From the NCBI GenBank assembly GCA_009761415.1, contig QUOL01000004.1, positions 1,550,001 to 1,614,000 of the forward strand: DNA of 64,000 bases, written 5' to 3'. Shown in pieces: positions 22,006 to 34,805 of the stretch; position 1 is the first letter of the stretch, and each line of letters begins with the position of its first letter. Both the position numbers and the translations under genes were made by a program. The DNA is from Sarcomyxa edulis. Lineage: Eukaryota; Basidiomycota; Agaricomycetes; Agaricales; Mycenaceae. The notes beneath the pieces are model-generated. The model was not told the DNA's origin. It did not search any database and saw nothing but the letters and a program-made list of their open reading frames with translations.

Positions 22006-23124
22006 ATGTACTCGAATGGTGGTTATAATACAACCAATTCCGGACCAGAACTCACTAATAATCCCTTCATAAACGACCCCTCGAACCCTCACACACGATT
22101 CCCCGATATATCTGGTGGAAGCACTTCGAGTTCTCCAGCACCTCAGAACTCGCAATACACATCATGGTTACCCGGCGGGGGTGGTCTGACTACAAATCCG
22201 ACTGGATACCCGCCACAGCAGTACCAGCAGCAACAAATCCCATTTCAGCAGCAGCAGCAGCCGTTATACAATGGCGCCTACTCGAACGGGATGCAGGGTC
22301 TTGTTCCACAGCCAACAAATCAGCCGTTTCAGCCATCCAGTTCCTTTGGACAGCAGCTCGTCGGGCAGGTCAATGGGAGCAGTTACGGGTATCTTCAGGG
22401 TGTTCAAGCTCAGAGTCAACCTAGTTATAATCCCGTGCAGCAGCAACTGCAAAGTCCTACATATCTCGCCCAGTTCGATCCGTACGCATCTATCGGCCAG
22501 GGCTGGGAGAGTCAGAACCAGGGTCAGCCGAATCAGAGTCAACCCACCATGACAAGTCCCACACAGAGCACCTTCGCCAACTCCCCAACTGGCCACCCAC
22601 ATCCTCGGGAATACATCCGCCAACATAAAGTAGAATTGGAGTCTTGGGATACGTACGCGTGGAAACAGATGCTCGGTGCTTTCGAGGCACTGAAGAATGC
22701 TTGGGAGGCTAGGAAGAAAGACTTGGGAGGGATGATTGGGCAGTTGCAGACACAGCTGCAATATAACACAGCGGGGCCCTACTATGCAAGTCAGATACAA
22801 CAAGAAGGATCTAGGTTACAGGGCGTGAGTAGTTTATATCCCGTTCTCCGATGATCGCTGCCATCAGTGTTTATTGACCTGAAATATACAGCTGCTAAAG
22901 GAGGCTGATTCCAATTTCGGTGCGTGTCATGTATACACTTTGCGTTGTGTTCACTCGACTGATATGTTGCATCAACAGGCTCAATCGCCGCATCGTCCTT
23001 CCAAATGCATGAAGTCTTCTCAGGCTATCGCCAGTCCGGCGACCTCGCGAGCAAACGGAGGGTGCGCGAAGCAACTAACGCGGCACTAACGGGTTTACCA
23101 GATTGGCCCCCTCAAGTCATCTGA
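22006..23124 (+). CDS. Gln-rich conserved hypothetical protein
   Basis: Exons 22006-22824, 22892-22919 and 22979-23124; 330 aa. The first 200 residues are low-complexity, rich in Gln, Pro, Ser and Asn, with a poly-Gln patch around residues 70-90. The C-terminal third looks folded and helical: KVELESWDTYAWKQMLGAF, ALKNAWEARKKDLGGM, then after the first intron LLKEADSNFGSIAASSF and FSGYRQSGDLASKRRVREA, ending LPDWPPQVI. I do not know a named domain for it. The layout (disordered Gln-rich region plus a short helical C-terminal block) suggests an adaptor or nuclear cofactor, but that is inference. The start is the first ATG of the frame. Confidence 0.8.
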
Positions 23125-23649
23125 GGTTTGATTGAGAGGTGAGTGTTACAGTCAGACGTGATCATCCCCTACTTACACATTCTGCATAGGTGTCCGACTT
23201 TCTTGGGTTTTTACTTAATATAACATGTTGTTGTTGTACATCAGTTCTGTACAATATTGTCTGTTCGAATGGAAGATAATCTGCCTGAAATACGCTGTCT
23301 TCTAGGCTTGTCAATTATAGGTGGCGCTAGGGCCTTCAGCTGGGACAAACTTGGACCCACAACTACAGAGCGTCACACTCGAATCTGATCGACCATGATT
23401 GGCCATCGACCGACTTGAACGTTCTCAGCCACTTCAGTGAACTCCAAGTTGCACCTCTATCCTCCGATATAAATGACTCTTGAACTTGTTTTAGACTTCG
23501 GCCACGCCGGTGCCTCGTGCCCCGACTATACACCGACTCGGAATCAATAATCAGAACCTTTTCTTCTTTCAAACTTCGTCAATCCCTTTGGTCCTTGGAC
23601 TTTCGTTTCGACTTTGTCTCTCCTTTCTGACGACAGCCTTACTGGTATA
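23125..23649. other. Intergenic region upstream of the exo-glucanase
   Basis: These 525 bp hold no open gene. They contain a TATA-like element (listed separately) and, from about 23550, a pyrimidine-rich leader typical of a transcribed 5' UTR. Confidence 0.45.
23468..23474 (+). promoter_or_regulatory. Possible TATA box for the exo-glucanase gene
   Basis: TATAAAT lies about 180 bp upstream of the glucanase ATG and about 80 bp before the pyrimidine-rich leader. Strongly expressed secreted enzymes often have such a box. It is a short match, so confidence is moderate. Confidence 0.35.
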
Positions 23650-25806
23650 ATGTTATTGACCCAGCTACCTCTCAGCTTGCTATTGCTCTGTCAATTGGTA
23701 CTGTTTCTTGACATATCTCGCGGTGAGCAGTGTCGATTACAGGTCAACAACAACGCGGCCTTAGCCCCGGGTGGCGGAAACAATCCATCTCAATTGCCTA
23801 CACCTAATGTCACGGCTTCTAATGGGGCGCCAAACCCATCAAATACAGCTAGCAGTACTGGGAGCTCAAGCAGCACTAGTACGACTGCGACACAGATACA
23901 GCCGTTCAACTATGGAACGGATATCATACGGGGTGTAAATCTGTGAGTGTTGACCACGAGGTTCATGATTCAAGATTTATGCTGATAGCGTATACAGTGG
24001 TGGATGGTTCGTTCTGGAGGTAAGCTGCTTGGATTTGGGGAAGAGTAGACCTTGCAAATGAATTGTCTTCTTCCTTCAGCCATGGATCACACCAAGTATC
24101 TTTGAAAACACTGGCAACGATGATATTGTCGATGAATACACCTTTGGACAAATGCAAGACAACGAAACTGCTTCGAGCGTACTCCAGAATCATTGGAATT
24201 CGTGGATCACGGAAGCTGATTTCATAGACATGGAAGCAGCTGGACTTAATCACGTTCGGTGAGTATCACTTTATCTGACGACTTGTACCCTTCATCCGGA
24301 TCCTTATGATGTATACAGCATACCACTTGGCTACTGGTCTGTACCGATAACGGCCAACGATACAAATTCTACGACGTCTGTTGTCCCGTACACGCCAGGG
24401 GCATGGCCTTATCTTCTTAGTAGGTATATTAGTATCTGAAAGTCACGCAAATAACTCAATCCTTCGTTTTCAGGAGCACTGAACTGGGCGAAAGCTCATA
24501 ATATTCATGTCATCTTAGATATTCACGGAGCACCTGGTGCGACGTTCTCGTCTTCGTCGTTTCTTTGTCACTTATGGCTGAGACGGCACCATAGGTTCTC
24601 AGAATGGATATGTGAATACATTTCTCTTCTACAAGTCATGTCGAGGTATCTCTGAGACGAATCTTCCAGGACAACTCTGGCCAACGTACCTATCCACCTC
24701 AATGGGGCTACAATCCCGCCAACATATCTCGTACCCTCGATATAGTGACATACATAACGTCTAATATCGGGGGTATGATCGACGTCATGGAATTGCTGAA
24801 CGAACCTGCTGGGTTCCTGGGCGATCCGTACAGCGCTGCGGTCAGAACGTATTGGCAGAATGGATATACCGCGGTCAGGAATGCAGCAGGAGGTGATATC
24901 AAGATCATGATCGGGGATGCGTTTCTCGGTATGTCTTTTCTGTTATGGCACACTTCGGTAACTTTTCTGATTGTTCAGCATGCTATTAGGTGTAGACGTG
25001 CGTGTATATCTTAGTATCGATCTTTCCTATCTCAACTTTGACCATTGCATTGTCTTCTTCAGAGCTGGACAGATTTCTTGGTGTACCCACAAGCACAAGG
25101 CGTAATGATGGATTATGTGCGTCCTCTCCGCACTCCCAAGTATATCATTCTCAAACCAATCGCTCTCTCACAAAAGCACGAATATCAGATATTCAGCAAC
25201 CAAGAATTGGCACGAACTTTTGACGAACATATTTCTGTGAGTCTGACGCATTCATAGCTGTGGATCATACATCGATTCAGACTTTGGCAATTGCAGTTCG
25301 CTTGCACGAACATCCCGACCCTATCAGGCTTCGCCTCCTCGAATATATGGACCATCGTAGGCGAATGGTCCAACGCACCCACTGATTGTGCGAAGTGGCT
25401 GAACGGAAGAGGCGTTGGTGCCCGCTGGGATGGCTCTTACGCATCGGGCCAACAGGTCTTCGGCTCGTGCGCGAATCTCACAGGAAGTGCTGATAATTTC
25501 TCCAGCTCCTATAAGACATTCTTGCGGAAGTGAGTACCGGCTCTCTGAAAAAACTTTCATCGCGGCTCATCTTTTGTTCCGTCATGCCACAGATACTGGG
25601 AAGTGCAAGTCGAGATCGGAGAGAGCATTCAAGGATGGATATTCTGGACGTGGAAGGTCTGTGTCCTGTATCCTCACGCCGCTGATGATCACTGATTTTG
25701 ACCATAGGCGGAGAATGCAGATGAGTGGAGTTATCAGAAAGGATTACAAGAGGGCTGGATACCTCAAGATCCTACTGATCGGATATACCCCAACATTTGC
25801 TCATGA
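23650..25806 (+). CDS. EXG1: Secreted exo-1,3-beta-glucanase (GH5)
   Basis: Releases glucose from beta-1,3-glucan ends during wall remodelling. Thirteen exons: 23650-23942, 23998-24019, 24080-24258, 24319-24419, 24474-24536, 24595-24611, 24670-24928, 24990-24997, 25063-25116, 25177-25236, 25297-25529, 25593-25656 and 25708-25806; 483 aa. A signal peptide (LPLSLLLLCQLVLFL) and a Ser/Thr-rich linker precede the GH5 barrel, which opens with RGVNLGGWFVLEPWITPS. Other family motifs are HVRIPLGYW, the acid/base Glu270 in LLNEPAGF and the nucleophile Glu375 in IVGEWSNAPTDCAKWLNG, ending in WIFWTWKAENADEWSYQ. Exon 8 is only 8 nt; it restores FLGVDSWTDF. Yeast EXG1 is the family model; a more exact orthology is not claimed. 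Confidence 0.92.
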
Positions 25807-26052
25807 TTATCGCTATGAACATTTACTATATAGATGTCAGGGATCCGGACTCGACGAATATATGTATGCACCATCTGTACTATTACTTACATGATATGTT
25901 GTTCTCTTCGTTAGCACTTCGTTCTGGTAGATGCAAAGTGGAAACTGTTTGAGTTTATACACTTACGCAGAACAGAGCAAGACCGATATGATAATTACAT
26001 GCTGGAATGAGTGATGAGAGAAGGTTCAAGGCGGACAAGTGAAATGTAAGTA

Positions 26053-28591
26053 TCAAATACGAGAGAAGAGCTTCGCAGCACGTCTCCTCTTCGCCCGCAT
26101 CTTCCTCCGAGCTCTCCTCAGACCACCCTCTGCACCCTTCGCGAGGGCGTTCATGTCCAAGTTCATAGCTTCTTTGGCTTTGATAGCCCTAGAAGCCATA
26201 CGTTCCCTGATCGTCCTCGCCTTCTGCTTCGCCCTCTCCGCCCTCTGCCTGACCTTCTCCCCCGCAAAATCGATAAACTCCTTCCCTCTCGTCCTCAACT
26301 CCCTGGCCTTCCCTTTCGCCCTGTCGTTCCTGTACCGGAGACGCTGACGAAGTGCCTGAGAAGTCCCTTTCGACTGTTCGACGATGGTGGCGGTCTGATG
26401 TCCAATAGCACGCATGAGGTCGTCAAGAGCTTCCATGAGTTCTTGGAGGTCTTGTCGGACGACTAAGACAACGGCTTTCATAGTGGCATCTATGATTTCA
26501 GACACAGAACCGACTAGTCGGAGACTCAAGGCAGAAGAGAGCGTAGACGATCCTGATCCTGATACTGAAGTTCCTTCCTTCGGCCTCTGCAATTTCGTGA
26601 TTGCATCGACAACGGTACGTCGCGGATCTGCATCAAGTTTCATGTGGCGACCAGCAGCGACCGCGGACTGGACTGCGACTGTCATGAGGTCCTTCAAGTT
26701 GGACGGTGTCAACGTCAACGATTTGGTAGGAGAGTCATGAATAGGAGCTGATGCCGACGACCAAATCGATTTCTGAGCCGGCGGAGAAGAAGGAATAATA
26801 GACACAGACGTAATAGGTGGGTTGAAGACTGCGATTGCAAAGTCTTTCAGAGAAGACGGGATAAGGGCAAGATTGGTGTTGGTGTTGTGCGTGCTAGATG
26901 CGGATTGGTTGATGACAGGCCCGATGACGCCCCAGGACTGATTCGGAGTGTTAGTTATGGCAGTGGTGGGCGTTGACTGTATCGGAGGGGAAGCACGGAA
27001 TGAAGTATTCATGACACATCCGAACACTATAGAAACCAGTGCAAGGCTGACACAATGGTGGAGTCAGCTAACGGTATTCGAGTATTGAAGAACTAGTCGC
27101 TTACAGAGTGACTGCATGGATCGAATTGAATGACGTTCCAGTCACTAGTTTCTTCAGAACCGATTGCTTCTTGCGTTGCTCTTCTTCAACGAAGAGTCGC
27201 TGGAAGAACGTATGAGCTCGTATAGGTTCCAGGTCATACAGTTCCTCGACGTCGACGACAGATGCCGCGCTCTGAGGGTTCGGGCGTAAAGTCTGTTCAG
27301 ACGGAATTCCCAAAGATTTCCACATGTCCTCCGCTTGTTGTGAAGCGGCGTCCGTAAGCTCGAAGAGCGAAGGAGCTAACACGGGAAGATAATACGTGTG
27401 CTCTGGGAGGCAGTGACTCGGAAAAGCACTTGGCAAGAAAACAATGGCTAGAGAGGGTCGCTCTGAGTCTAAGCTCAAATGCAACTACAATTTATGTCTG
27501 TCAATTAACTTCGAAGAAAAAGGGAGACCACAGTAGTAGCTTACGCTTTCAGAGGACAGTTTGAATGGGCTGTCCTCATCCTCCATGTCGTAGGTCATGT
27601 CATGAACATTTATGATGTTGGTCCAGATTGAAAGACCACCTGGACCCTTCTCTTGATGCAACCAACGTGCTGTAGCCGACGCGATTCCGGCAGGAGAGCG
27701 AGAGGGAGCAAGCTGTATGATAGTACCTGCACCAGCGCCGGTGGCTGCTTTCTGGAGCAAGGTGTTGACGAGCGACCATTTCCACTTGGGAACGGGAGCT
27801 GTCCCAGTAAAACCATACATTACAATGTCACCTTCATGTCTATTCCCTGCTTCAAAATGCAGGACCTCGGGTGTAGGAAACAGACCCGGATCCGCAACAT
27901 CCTGAGTAGCGTCCGGGCCGTCCGAGTCGCTGGATAGATCGGATTCGTCGGAATCAGACGGAGAAACAACGTCCGAGTATGATCTATTCAAATCATCGCG
28001 GGAACTAGTAATGGGATCAGGAAAAGACAGTCTGATATCGCGGATGGAGTTGTGAGCAGTGGAAGGTTGACTGGAACGAGAACTGCTGAGGGTACTGATC
28101 ATACTTTGATCGAGCGCTGCTTTGACCCTCTGTTCTTCTTCTTCGAGAGTCTCCGCAGTGATGTGAGAATCAGCGGTGGGGATCGAGCTCGAGTCATCAG
28201 AGCTGGCTCCGACAGTGGCTGGTTGAGCAGCATTGACAGAGACAGTAGCCTCGAGTTCTGGGAGATTATTCAGATGATTGAGAAGGGGTTCGTCTTGGTC
28301 GACAAGACCTTCCCAAGCTTCTACATCTCCGTCTGCTTCAAGAGAGCTGACACTACTAACGCTGATAGAAGAGCGTCTGGAGATGGGAAGGTATCGTTCT
28401 TGAGGTTCATCGCCGGGATCGCTGCTATCCCTGGAGCCTGAGTAGAGCGAGTCAGTATCATCAGATTCACGGTTACTGGAGATGGTGAGCCACTCCGAGT
28501 CAGAAAGAGTGTCTGTATCCTCTGATAAATCTAGAGTATCCATTGCAAGAGCAAGAGGTAGTACGGTGGTAGGAGCCTGTTCAAGTTCCAT
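26053..28591 (-). CDS. Acidic/basic bipolar protein with one predicted transmembrane helix, unknown function
   Basis: Minus-strand exons 28591-27545, 27484-27105 and 27046-26053; 806 aa. No domain is recognised. The first 250 residues are very rich in Ser, Asp and Glu. A probably folded part follows (about 260-470), with EGDIVMYGFTGTAPVPKWKW and HTYYLPVLAPSLFELTDAA. A hydrophobic segment (AVTLLALVSIVFGCVM, about 471-488) is formed across the second intron and looks like a single membrane span. The rest is Ser/Thr-rich, then a helical, strongly Arg/Lys-rich C-terminus (for example LRRARRKMRAKRRRAAK). The start chosen is the first ATG, in good context. The open frame continues upstream without an ATG. 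The gene diverges from the F-box gene with only 136 bp between start codons. Role unknown. Confidence 0.78.
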
Positions 28592-28727
28592 GGTGGTTCG
28601 CTTCAAGAGGTAACTCGGCGCCCCTTTATAATTAGCCACGTGTTTGGCTCCAAATTTGTTTCATGGCTAAAAAAGAGTGATTCTTAGATCTCTTATCAGA
28701 TAACGAACACCTTGCCCTAGCTCCGCC
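28592..28727. promoter_or_regulatory. Compact divergent promoter region
   Basis: Only 136 bp separate the start codons of the minus-strand membrane protein and the plus-strand F-box gene, so both core promoters must lie here or overlap the coding regions. A TATAAA on the minus strand (28625-28630) sits 34 bp from the minus-strand ATG, which would give a very short leader if used. Confidence 0.4.
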
Positions 28728-30390
28728 ATGATTCCGCCTCTCTTGAACCTTCCGGAGGATATCCTGATCGGTGTTTACGCTCACATCTCAGTTCAAGACT
28801 TGCTATGTCTCAATCAGGTCTATTATATTTTGTTTTCTTCTGGTATCTGACACGACTGACTAGATTGACACGCAGGTATGTCGTGTCCTCCACGCGTTTG
28901 GGAGTACAGATTATATATGGCACCACATCAAACTCGACCTGCCATTGGATATATCTCCTAATTCAGATATAATCTCTATCCCTGGTCCGCAGTTGCGCGA
29001 TGTCGCTGTGAGAGCTTTGCGACTCGAACGTAAATGGCGTGGAACGGGCACGGGAGTGATCAAGAAATTGACCCACGGAACACGATCACATCCGTACAGT
29101 GATGCCATTTCGCAGATGCGTCTACTTCCAGGGGGCCGATGGCTTGTTACGTTGACCAGCAAAGGCATTGCGACCCCACTCATGGTTGTATGGGACTTGA
29201 GGAGTAAACCAATGATGCGTCTGGCATCGTTTGAGATTCCTGGCGGCTCCAGGTGTTCGGCTGCTATCCAGGAAGGAGGATCCGAAGTGATCATAGCCGT
29301 ACTTGTTGGGCTATCTAAAAAGGAGTGCGTTGGCCCATCATGATCGTGTTTTCCACTGTCATCTCATCAGAAATATAGATCGCTTCATCTATACACCGTT
29401 CCTTTGAACGGAATGTCAAATGGGCACCACGGAATTCCACGTCTCTACGGAATTATACCCAGACCAGGGGACCAAGGCAGCTTTCACGAAGTTCACGCTT
29501 CGGGGCACATCGTCGCAGCTACGATTGCCACATTCGTAGGCTTAAGCCCTCCATCTTATCAAATACTCTTCATCAATACCTCAACTGGAGCCCAAGTCAT
29601 CGTCCAAGTCCCTATTCCCGAGGTAGTATCTGAATCCTCCTTGAGTTTCATCTCTTTGCTCATTCATCATCAAATTTAGGGAGTCACTGGTCTTGGGATC
29701 AGGCTATACGTTCGACATATAGCGATCACTATTGAGATGAACTCGCGTTCTCTTCTGGTCCGCATCTACGACCTCCCTCCATCAATGAATCTCAACGAAA
29801 AGCGCCGTACAATAACATGGTCACAAAAGTTGGCCGAACTGTCAGAATTGGGACTACCTATCAGAGAATATCAGACACGCCAGATGATGCGTTCATTCGA
29901 CTACCACCTATCCGAAAACGCCGAACTCTGTTCCACCACGCTTGACTCTGCTCGTCTCTCATTCATCTCGTTCAACTCACACTCCGAGAATGCTTACGAC
30001 CCAGGCGTAGGGTATATCTACACGACTGAGCTCGATTTCTCACCATGTGTTCTAGACACCGATTCGAAGTCAGATTCACCACCGGCACAGCGCATCCAGG
30101 GTCATAAGTTCTCCACCACTGCAGATACCGCAGTTGGTTACGTCTGCGTGGGCACAAGTGGAAGACGAGCCGTCTGGTTACAGCGAAACTGGGATACAGA
30201 CGAGTTCAGGTTGATGAAATTGTCGTTTTCTCGCGATGAAATACAACCTCAGGCTAAGCCTTTGATACCAAAGTATTTGGCATTGCCTTTCTTGACGCAA
30301 GCTTGTCAAGCGCTCGCTTTCGATGAGGTGACTGGGAGGGTGTGTATCGGGTTGGATACTGGTGATATTTATGTTCTCGATTTCCAGTGA
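28728..30390 (+). CDS. F-box protein
   Basis: Substrate adaptor of an SCF-type ubiquitin ligase, by the presence of an N-terminal F-box. Exons 28728-28817, 28876-29324, 29379-29622 and 29680-30390; 497 aa. The F-box spans residues about 6-50: NLPEDILIGVYAHIS, VQDLLCLNQVCRVLHAF, TDYIWHHI. The remaining 440 residues contain beta-rich segments such as GGRWLVTLTSKG with PLMVVWDLRS, and FDEVTGRVCIGLDTGDIYVLDF at the end, which read like divergent WD or beta-propeller blades. No standard WD40 signature is clear. Acceptor AG at 29377-29378 was chosen because the nearer AG breaks the frame. Target unknown. A cullin gene (cullin-3 type, not cullin-1) lies 5 kb downstream, but no link is implied. Confidence 0.82.
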
Positions 30391-30685
30391 ATATGTTTTG
30401 AAATTTCTACTCATGCTACATGCTACAGTACAGATACCCTAATGCTATGTATATCAGGATACTAGACTTGACTGGGACTGACTCGGATATCATCAGTTCT
30501 TGTCACTTCTCCATTCACGTGGATGGATCTACCTAAAATAGTAATATAATAATCGCGATCGTTCATCTCTCAAATCTTTGTCCTTCCTCCTCGTTTTCCA
30601 CGCGAAAAATTACTTGCTCTTCGTTGCTCACTGGACGTGTTTGCATCGACGTGTCTTTCCTTTTATCGATACATACGATACTACG

Positions 30686-33600
30686 ATGGAACAAGAACTC
30701 GACAGGCTCGTTCAAGCTATCGCTGTGGCATCCGATCCTACACAAGTAGCCTTGCACCAGGAGGCTCTGCAATATCTCTCGACCATCCAACAAAACGTCA
30801 ACGAAACATGGCGGATCGCGCTTTCTCTTTTTACAGATGCGACGCCAGAGGGTGCTCGGAAATATCCGACGCAGGCTAGGTTTTTCGCTCTGCGAATTTT
30901 GGATGATTTCTTGGACAATCGGTGAGCACGGATTTATTTGATGTGTTTGGGCTACAGAGAGCTTTGGAACGGAAATTTGGCTATGACAAGACGTTTCGTC
31001 TGCCATATGAAGGCTTGTAATGCCCAAGTTACGATCAATGTCCGTTCACGAGTGGAAAATGACTAGTAATTTTAGTGCTGTCGTGTGCACTGCTTGATCT
31101 TGTGATCAGGCCTGATTTCTCGTGTGCAAGTGACTGATACTTTCTATTTCTATTACCAGATTCGAGCCATTTGACGACGAATCTTTCCAAACCATACAAC
31201 GATCCCTGGTTTCGTATATCCAGTCCGAATATGTATACGGCTCAGCCGAAGCCAGTGCTCCATGTATGTGTCGCTTCGCGTCTTATGAAATTGAAAGAAG
31301 ACCTCACTTGCTTGCACAGTTCTGAGAAACAAGTTCTCTCACACCCTCACCCTCTTTTTCCTCGGCACTTATATCAATCAATGGCCAACATTCTTCAACG
31401 ATATCTTCAGCCTCATCCGACCCGCCGAATCATCATCATCATCACGGACTACGTTCAACGGACACGTCTCTCTTCTCTTTTTCCACCTTGTCCTCGAAAT
31501 CTCAGGGGAGGTCGCAGACCAGATGATGAAAGCTGCGCGAACATTCAATCAAGTCCGTCAAGCTCGAGATGCAAGGGTCAGAGACGCAATGCGAGAACGA
31601 GATGCGGCACGGATCAATGACGCAGTTTTGACTATTGTGGCTGAGGAAGCAGAGAGGATGTCGAATTTGAGAAAACGAGAACCTTCAGCAGATACAGTTC
31701 GAGAACTTGATGCTGTGGTAGAAGTCGTCGACTGGGGCATTCGGACTTTCGCGTCTTACGTCGGTGCGTTTTCGTATGTTCTGTTCACTCGATTCAAGAC
31801 CTGATGATCGTTACTTGCATTGCATCAATGTCCCTGTTCAATTCAGGTTGGATTGACATCAACTTGACTGTTACACCCGCCACTGTTCCACTATTCATCA
31901 ACCTGCTCACTGATACCTCACTGCCAATTCGTCTCGCGACGTCCGTGGCTTTGCTCAGGTTGATATCAAAAGGTCTCAAAGAACCTTCGGATAAACTACA
32001 ATTAATCAAGGTACTTTCCCTGGGACCCGTCATCGATGCCCTAGAAGGGAAGACACGAGCGCAGCAACTCGAACGAGGTTCAGATACGGACGAGGGCGAG
32101 GAATCTTATCGAGAAGCACTTGGCAAGTTGCTCAATGTGCTTGGTCTGGAACTGACAGATCTCACCAAGCTGGATGAAGTATGTTTCTCTTCGTCGATGG
32201 TGTCCATTGTCTACATTCCATCTAATGATCTTGATAGACACCTGCCAATAACGAAATCCGCTCGGAGGCAAATACAGCTTTGAACGAGATTCTTCCTGTC
32301 ATGCTTCGTTTCATGGCAGATGAATACGATGATACGTGCAGCACCATCTTCCCCATGTTGCAGGCGACCTTGAGCAGCGTACGATCTCATTTATGTTTCG
32401 ATCACCATCAACCTCTGAATCTCGTTTCTTCAGTACAAACGTTTCCAACGAGCATCCTCAGAACCTATCGACCCATCCAAACGAGAATTCCTCGTATCCC
32501 TCCTCAAAGTCATACTCGAGAAAATGAAATGGGACGAGGACTCCGACCCCGAGGATATCGATGAAGACGATAGAGATGCTTTTGAGGGACTCCGCAAGGT
32601 ATTTACATCACGCATCGCAATTCATTTGGCGATGGTAGATGACCTTGCGTCTTAGGAACTTCGAAACTTCATGGACGCCATATCAGTGCTCGATCAAGAT
32701 TTAGTCACTGAATCGGTTCAGATACTAGCTGTCAACACACTTTCGGCATACTCAAACCGTGTTCCCATAAAATGGCACGATGCGGAGCTTGCGATCTATT
32801 TGGTCTATATCTTTGGCGAACTCAATAAAAGTGAGTCGTTCGCTATATTTCTATTGAGATAGTTGTATTGACCATGATATATGCAGCTGGAGGTAAAGGG
32901 CGTGCCGCGTTCTGCCAGGCGCCTCCAGTAGACAAGTTGAAACGGAAGGCGACCGACTACTCTGAGTATCCTCTCACTAGCCATGGCAATATGATCATGA
33001 TGCTGGTCGAATCCGGCATATCTGCATACCCTCACCGAGCCGTGGTGATGCAGTATTTCGAAACTGTTGCTCGGTATAGTGATTTTTTCAAAGTAAGGAA
33101 GCAATACATCATGCCAGTCCTCGAGGCTATGATTGATACCCGGTATGCGACTATATTTTCATCGATTTAGGGCCTTTACTCACTCTCGTTTCTAATCAGG
33201 GGTCTGCATAACTCAGATTCCACCGTTCGTTCAAGGGTATTTTACCTGTTCTACAGATTCATCAAGGAGGGAAGGAACGATATTCCCCCAGAACTTGCAG
33301 TAAATTTGATCAATGGCGTAAGGGATCTTTTGCCGGTTCAGGTTGATATTCCAGAACTCGAGGACCCACTGGAACAAGATCTTTTGACGGAAGCAGCGGC
33401 GAACCCAGGGGCATTTGAGCCACAACTCTATCTATTCGAAACGGTTGGAACGTTGTGTTCTTTACTTTTCAGAACTCCGGAACAACAGTCCGCACTGCTC
33501 CTTACCGTTGTACAACCATTGCTAGACGACCTATCTATCAATCTGCAAGCCTTCAGAGCGAAAGGAGCACAGGATGTCCTACCAATCCTCAAAGTCCACC

Positions 33601-34805
33601 ATATCATCATGGCTCTGGGTAATGTAGCCAAGGGATACCCTGATTATCCTTCGCCTGTTCCTGAAGGATATATTTTACCCCCATTGGAGGTCTTTGGGAG
33701 CGTTGCTCAGGCAGTCTTGGTGTGTCTAGAAGCCATGAACGTTTTCCAGGTCGTCCGAGATGCGGTAAGATACAATATGACTCGTATGCTCCTATATAAT
33801 TGAACTGACATCCTCCTAGACACGGTTTGCTTTCGCTCGTATCCTCGCTCCCACCGGCCCTAATATCACCCACTTCATACCAACTCTCATGACGCATCTA
33901 CTCGCTCACTTCGAGCCGTCAGAACTAGTCGACTTCATGAATTTCATCGGCCTTCTAGCGCACAAACTCCAGGTTAGCTTTATTCATCTCAAAAACCTGG
34001 CGTCGGTCTGAACCCAGGAATGAACAGAAAGACATGTTCCAAGTGGCTGATGAGCTCATTGGTCCATTAAGCGCTCATATCACTGCCCTTTTATCGCAAC
34101 CCATCTCAGGAACAGATGATCAAGTTACCCGTACGGACACCAAGAAGGCTTATCTCGCTCTACTCAATAATATCATGTCTTCAAAACTTTACGGTATCTT
34201 CACATCGGAACGTAAGTGGATTTTGTTTCGGTGATAATCCTGTCTAATCGGCGCTGTTCTAGGGAACAAAGGAGGCTTCGAGCCTTTGCTAGAAAACATG
34301 CAGCGATTAGCCGAAGATGTTTCGGATCCTACTAGTCAGAAGGCTGCCTTCGCTTTCCTGGGCCGATGCGTGTCTATTTGGGGTCAGCCCATACCCTCGA
34401 GCAATGGTAACACTCAATCCGAATCTACGGAAGGGATACCTGGCTTTGAGCGGTTCCTCTATGAGAGGATTGTTCCTACCGCGTTCCGTGTGCCGTCTTT
34501 ACCGGAATTCAATCTCAAAGACGGGCAGATGATGGTTGTGAGTTGTATTACTTGTCCGATGACTTGTATAATTGCTTATCTGCTCCATGCCACAGGCTCT
34601 TCACGAGATTGCCAACCTCCTACAAACCATCTATAAAACTAGAGGGACAGAAGCGTCCGATTACTTCCTTTCTGTCTTCCTGCCTTCGCAAAACTGGCCC
34701 CCAGAAGCAGCCTTGGACTTCACAACCAAGCTGAAAGAGCTAGATGCCAAAAACTTCCGAAAATATTTCACCGACTTTGTACGTTCTTCGCGAGCGGGGT
34801 CATAG
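30686..34805 (+). CDS. LOS1: Exportin-T (tRNA nuclear export receptor)
   Basis: Karyopherin-beta that carries mature tRNAs out of the nucleus with Ran-GTP. Thirteen exons: 30686-30921, 31160-31263, 31320-31763, 31847-32178, 32238-32378, 32434-32598, 32656-32830, 32887-33142, 33200-33764, 33820-33972, 34028-34211, 34263-34537 and 34596-34805; 1079 aa, the expected size for Xpo-t/Los1. Alpha-helical HEAT-type repeats run throughout. Typical segments are RFFALRILDDFLDNR, the Xpo1-like block with FFLGTYINQWPTFFNDI, ASYVGWIDINLTV, and a C-terminus ending FRKYFTDFVRSSRAGS. The first intron is long for this window (238 nt). The protein would serve, among others, the intron-containing tRNA-Tyr class represented at 47.6 kb. 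The call rests on overall resemblance and size. Confidence 0.9.

Noticed and set aside
30563..31027. 154-codon minus-strand frame opposite exportin-T exon 1
   Set aside because: It overlaps a well-supported exon and intron, with no domain or splice support.
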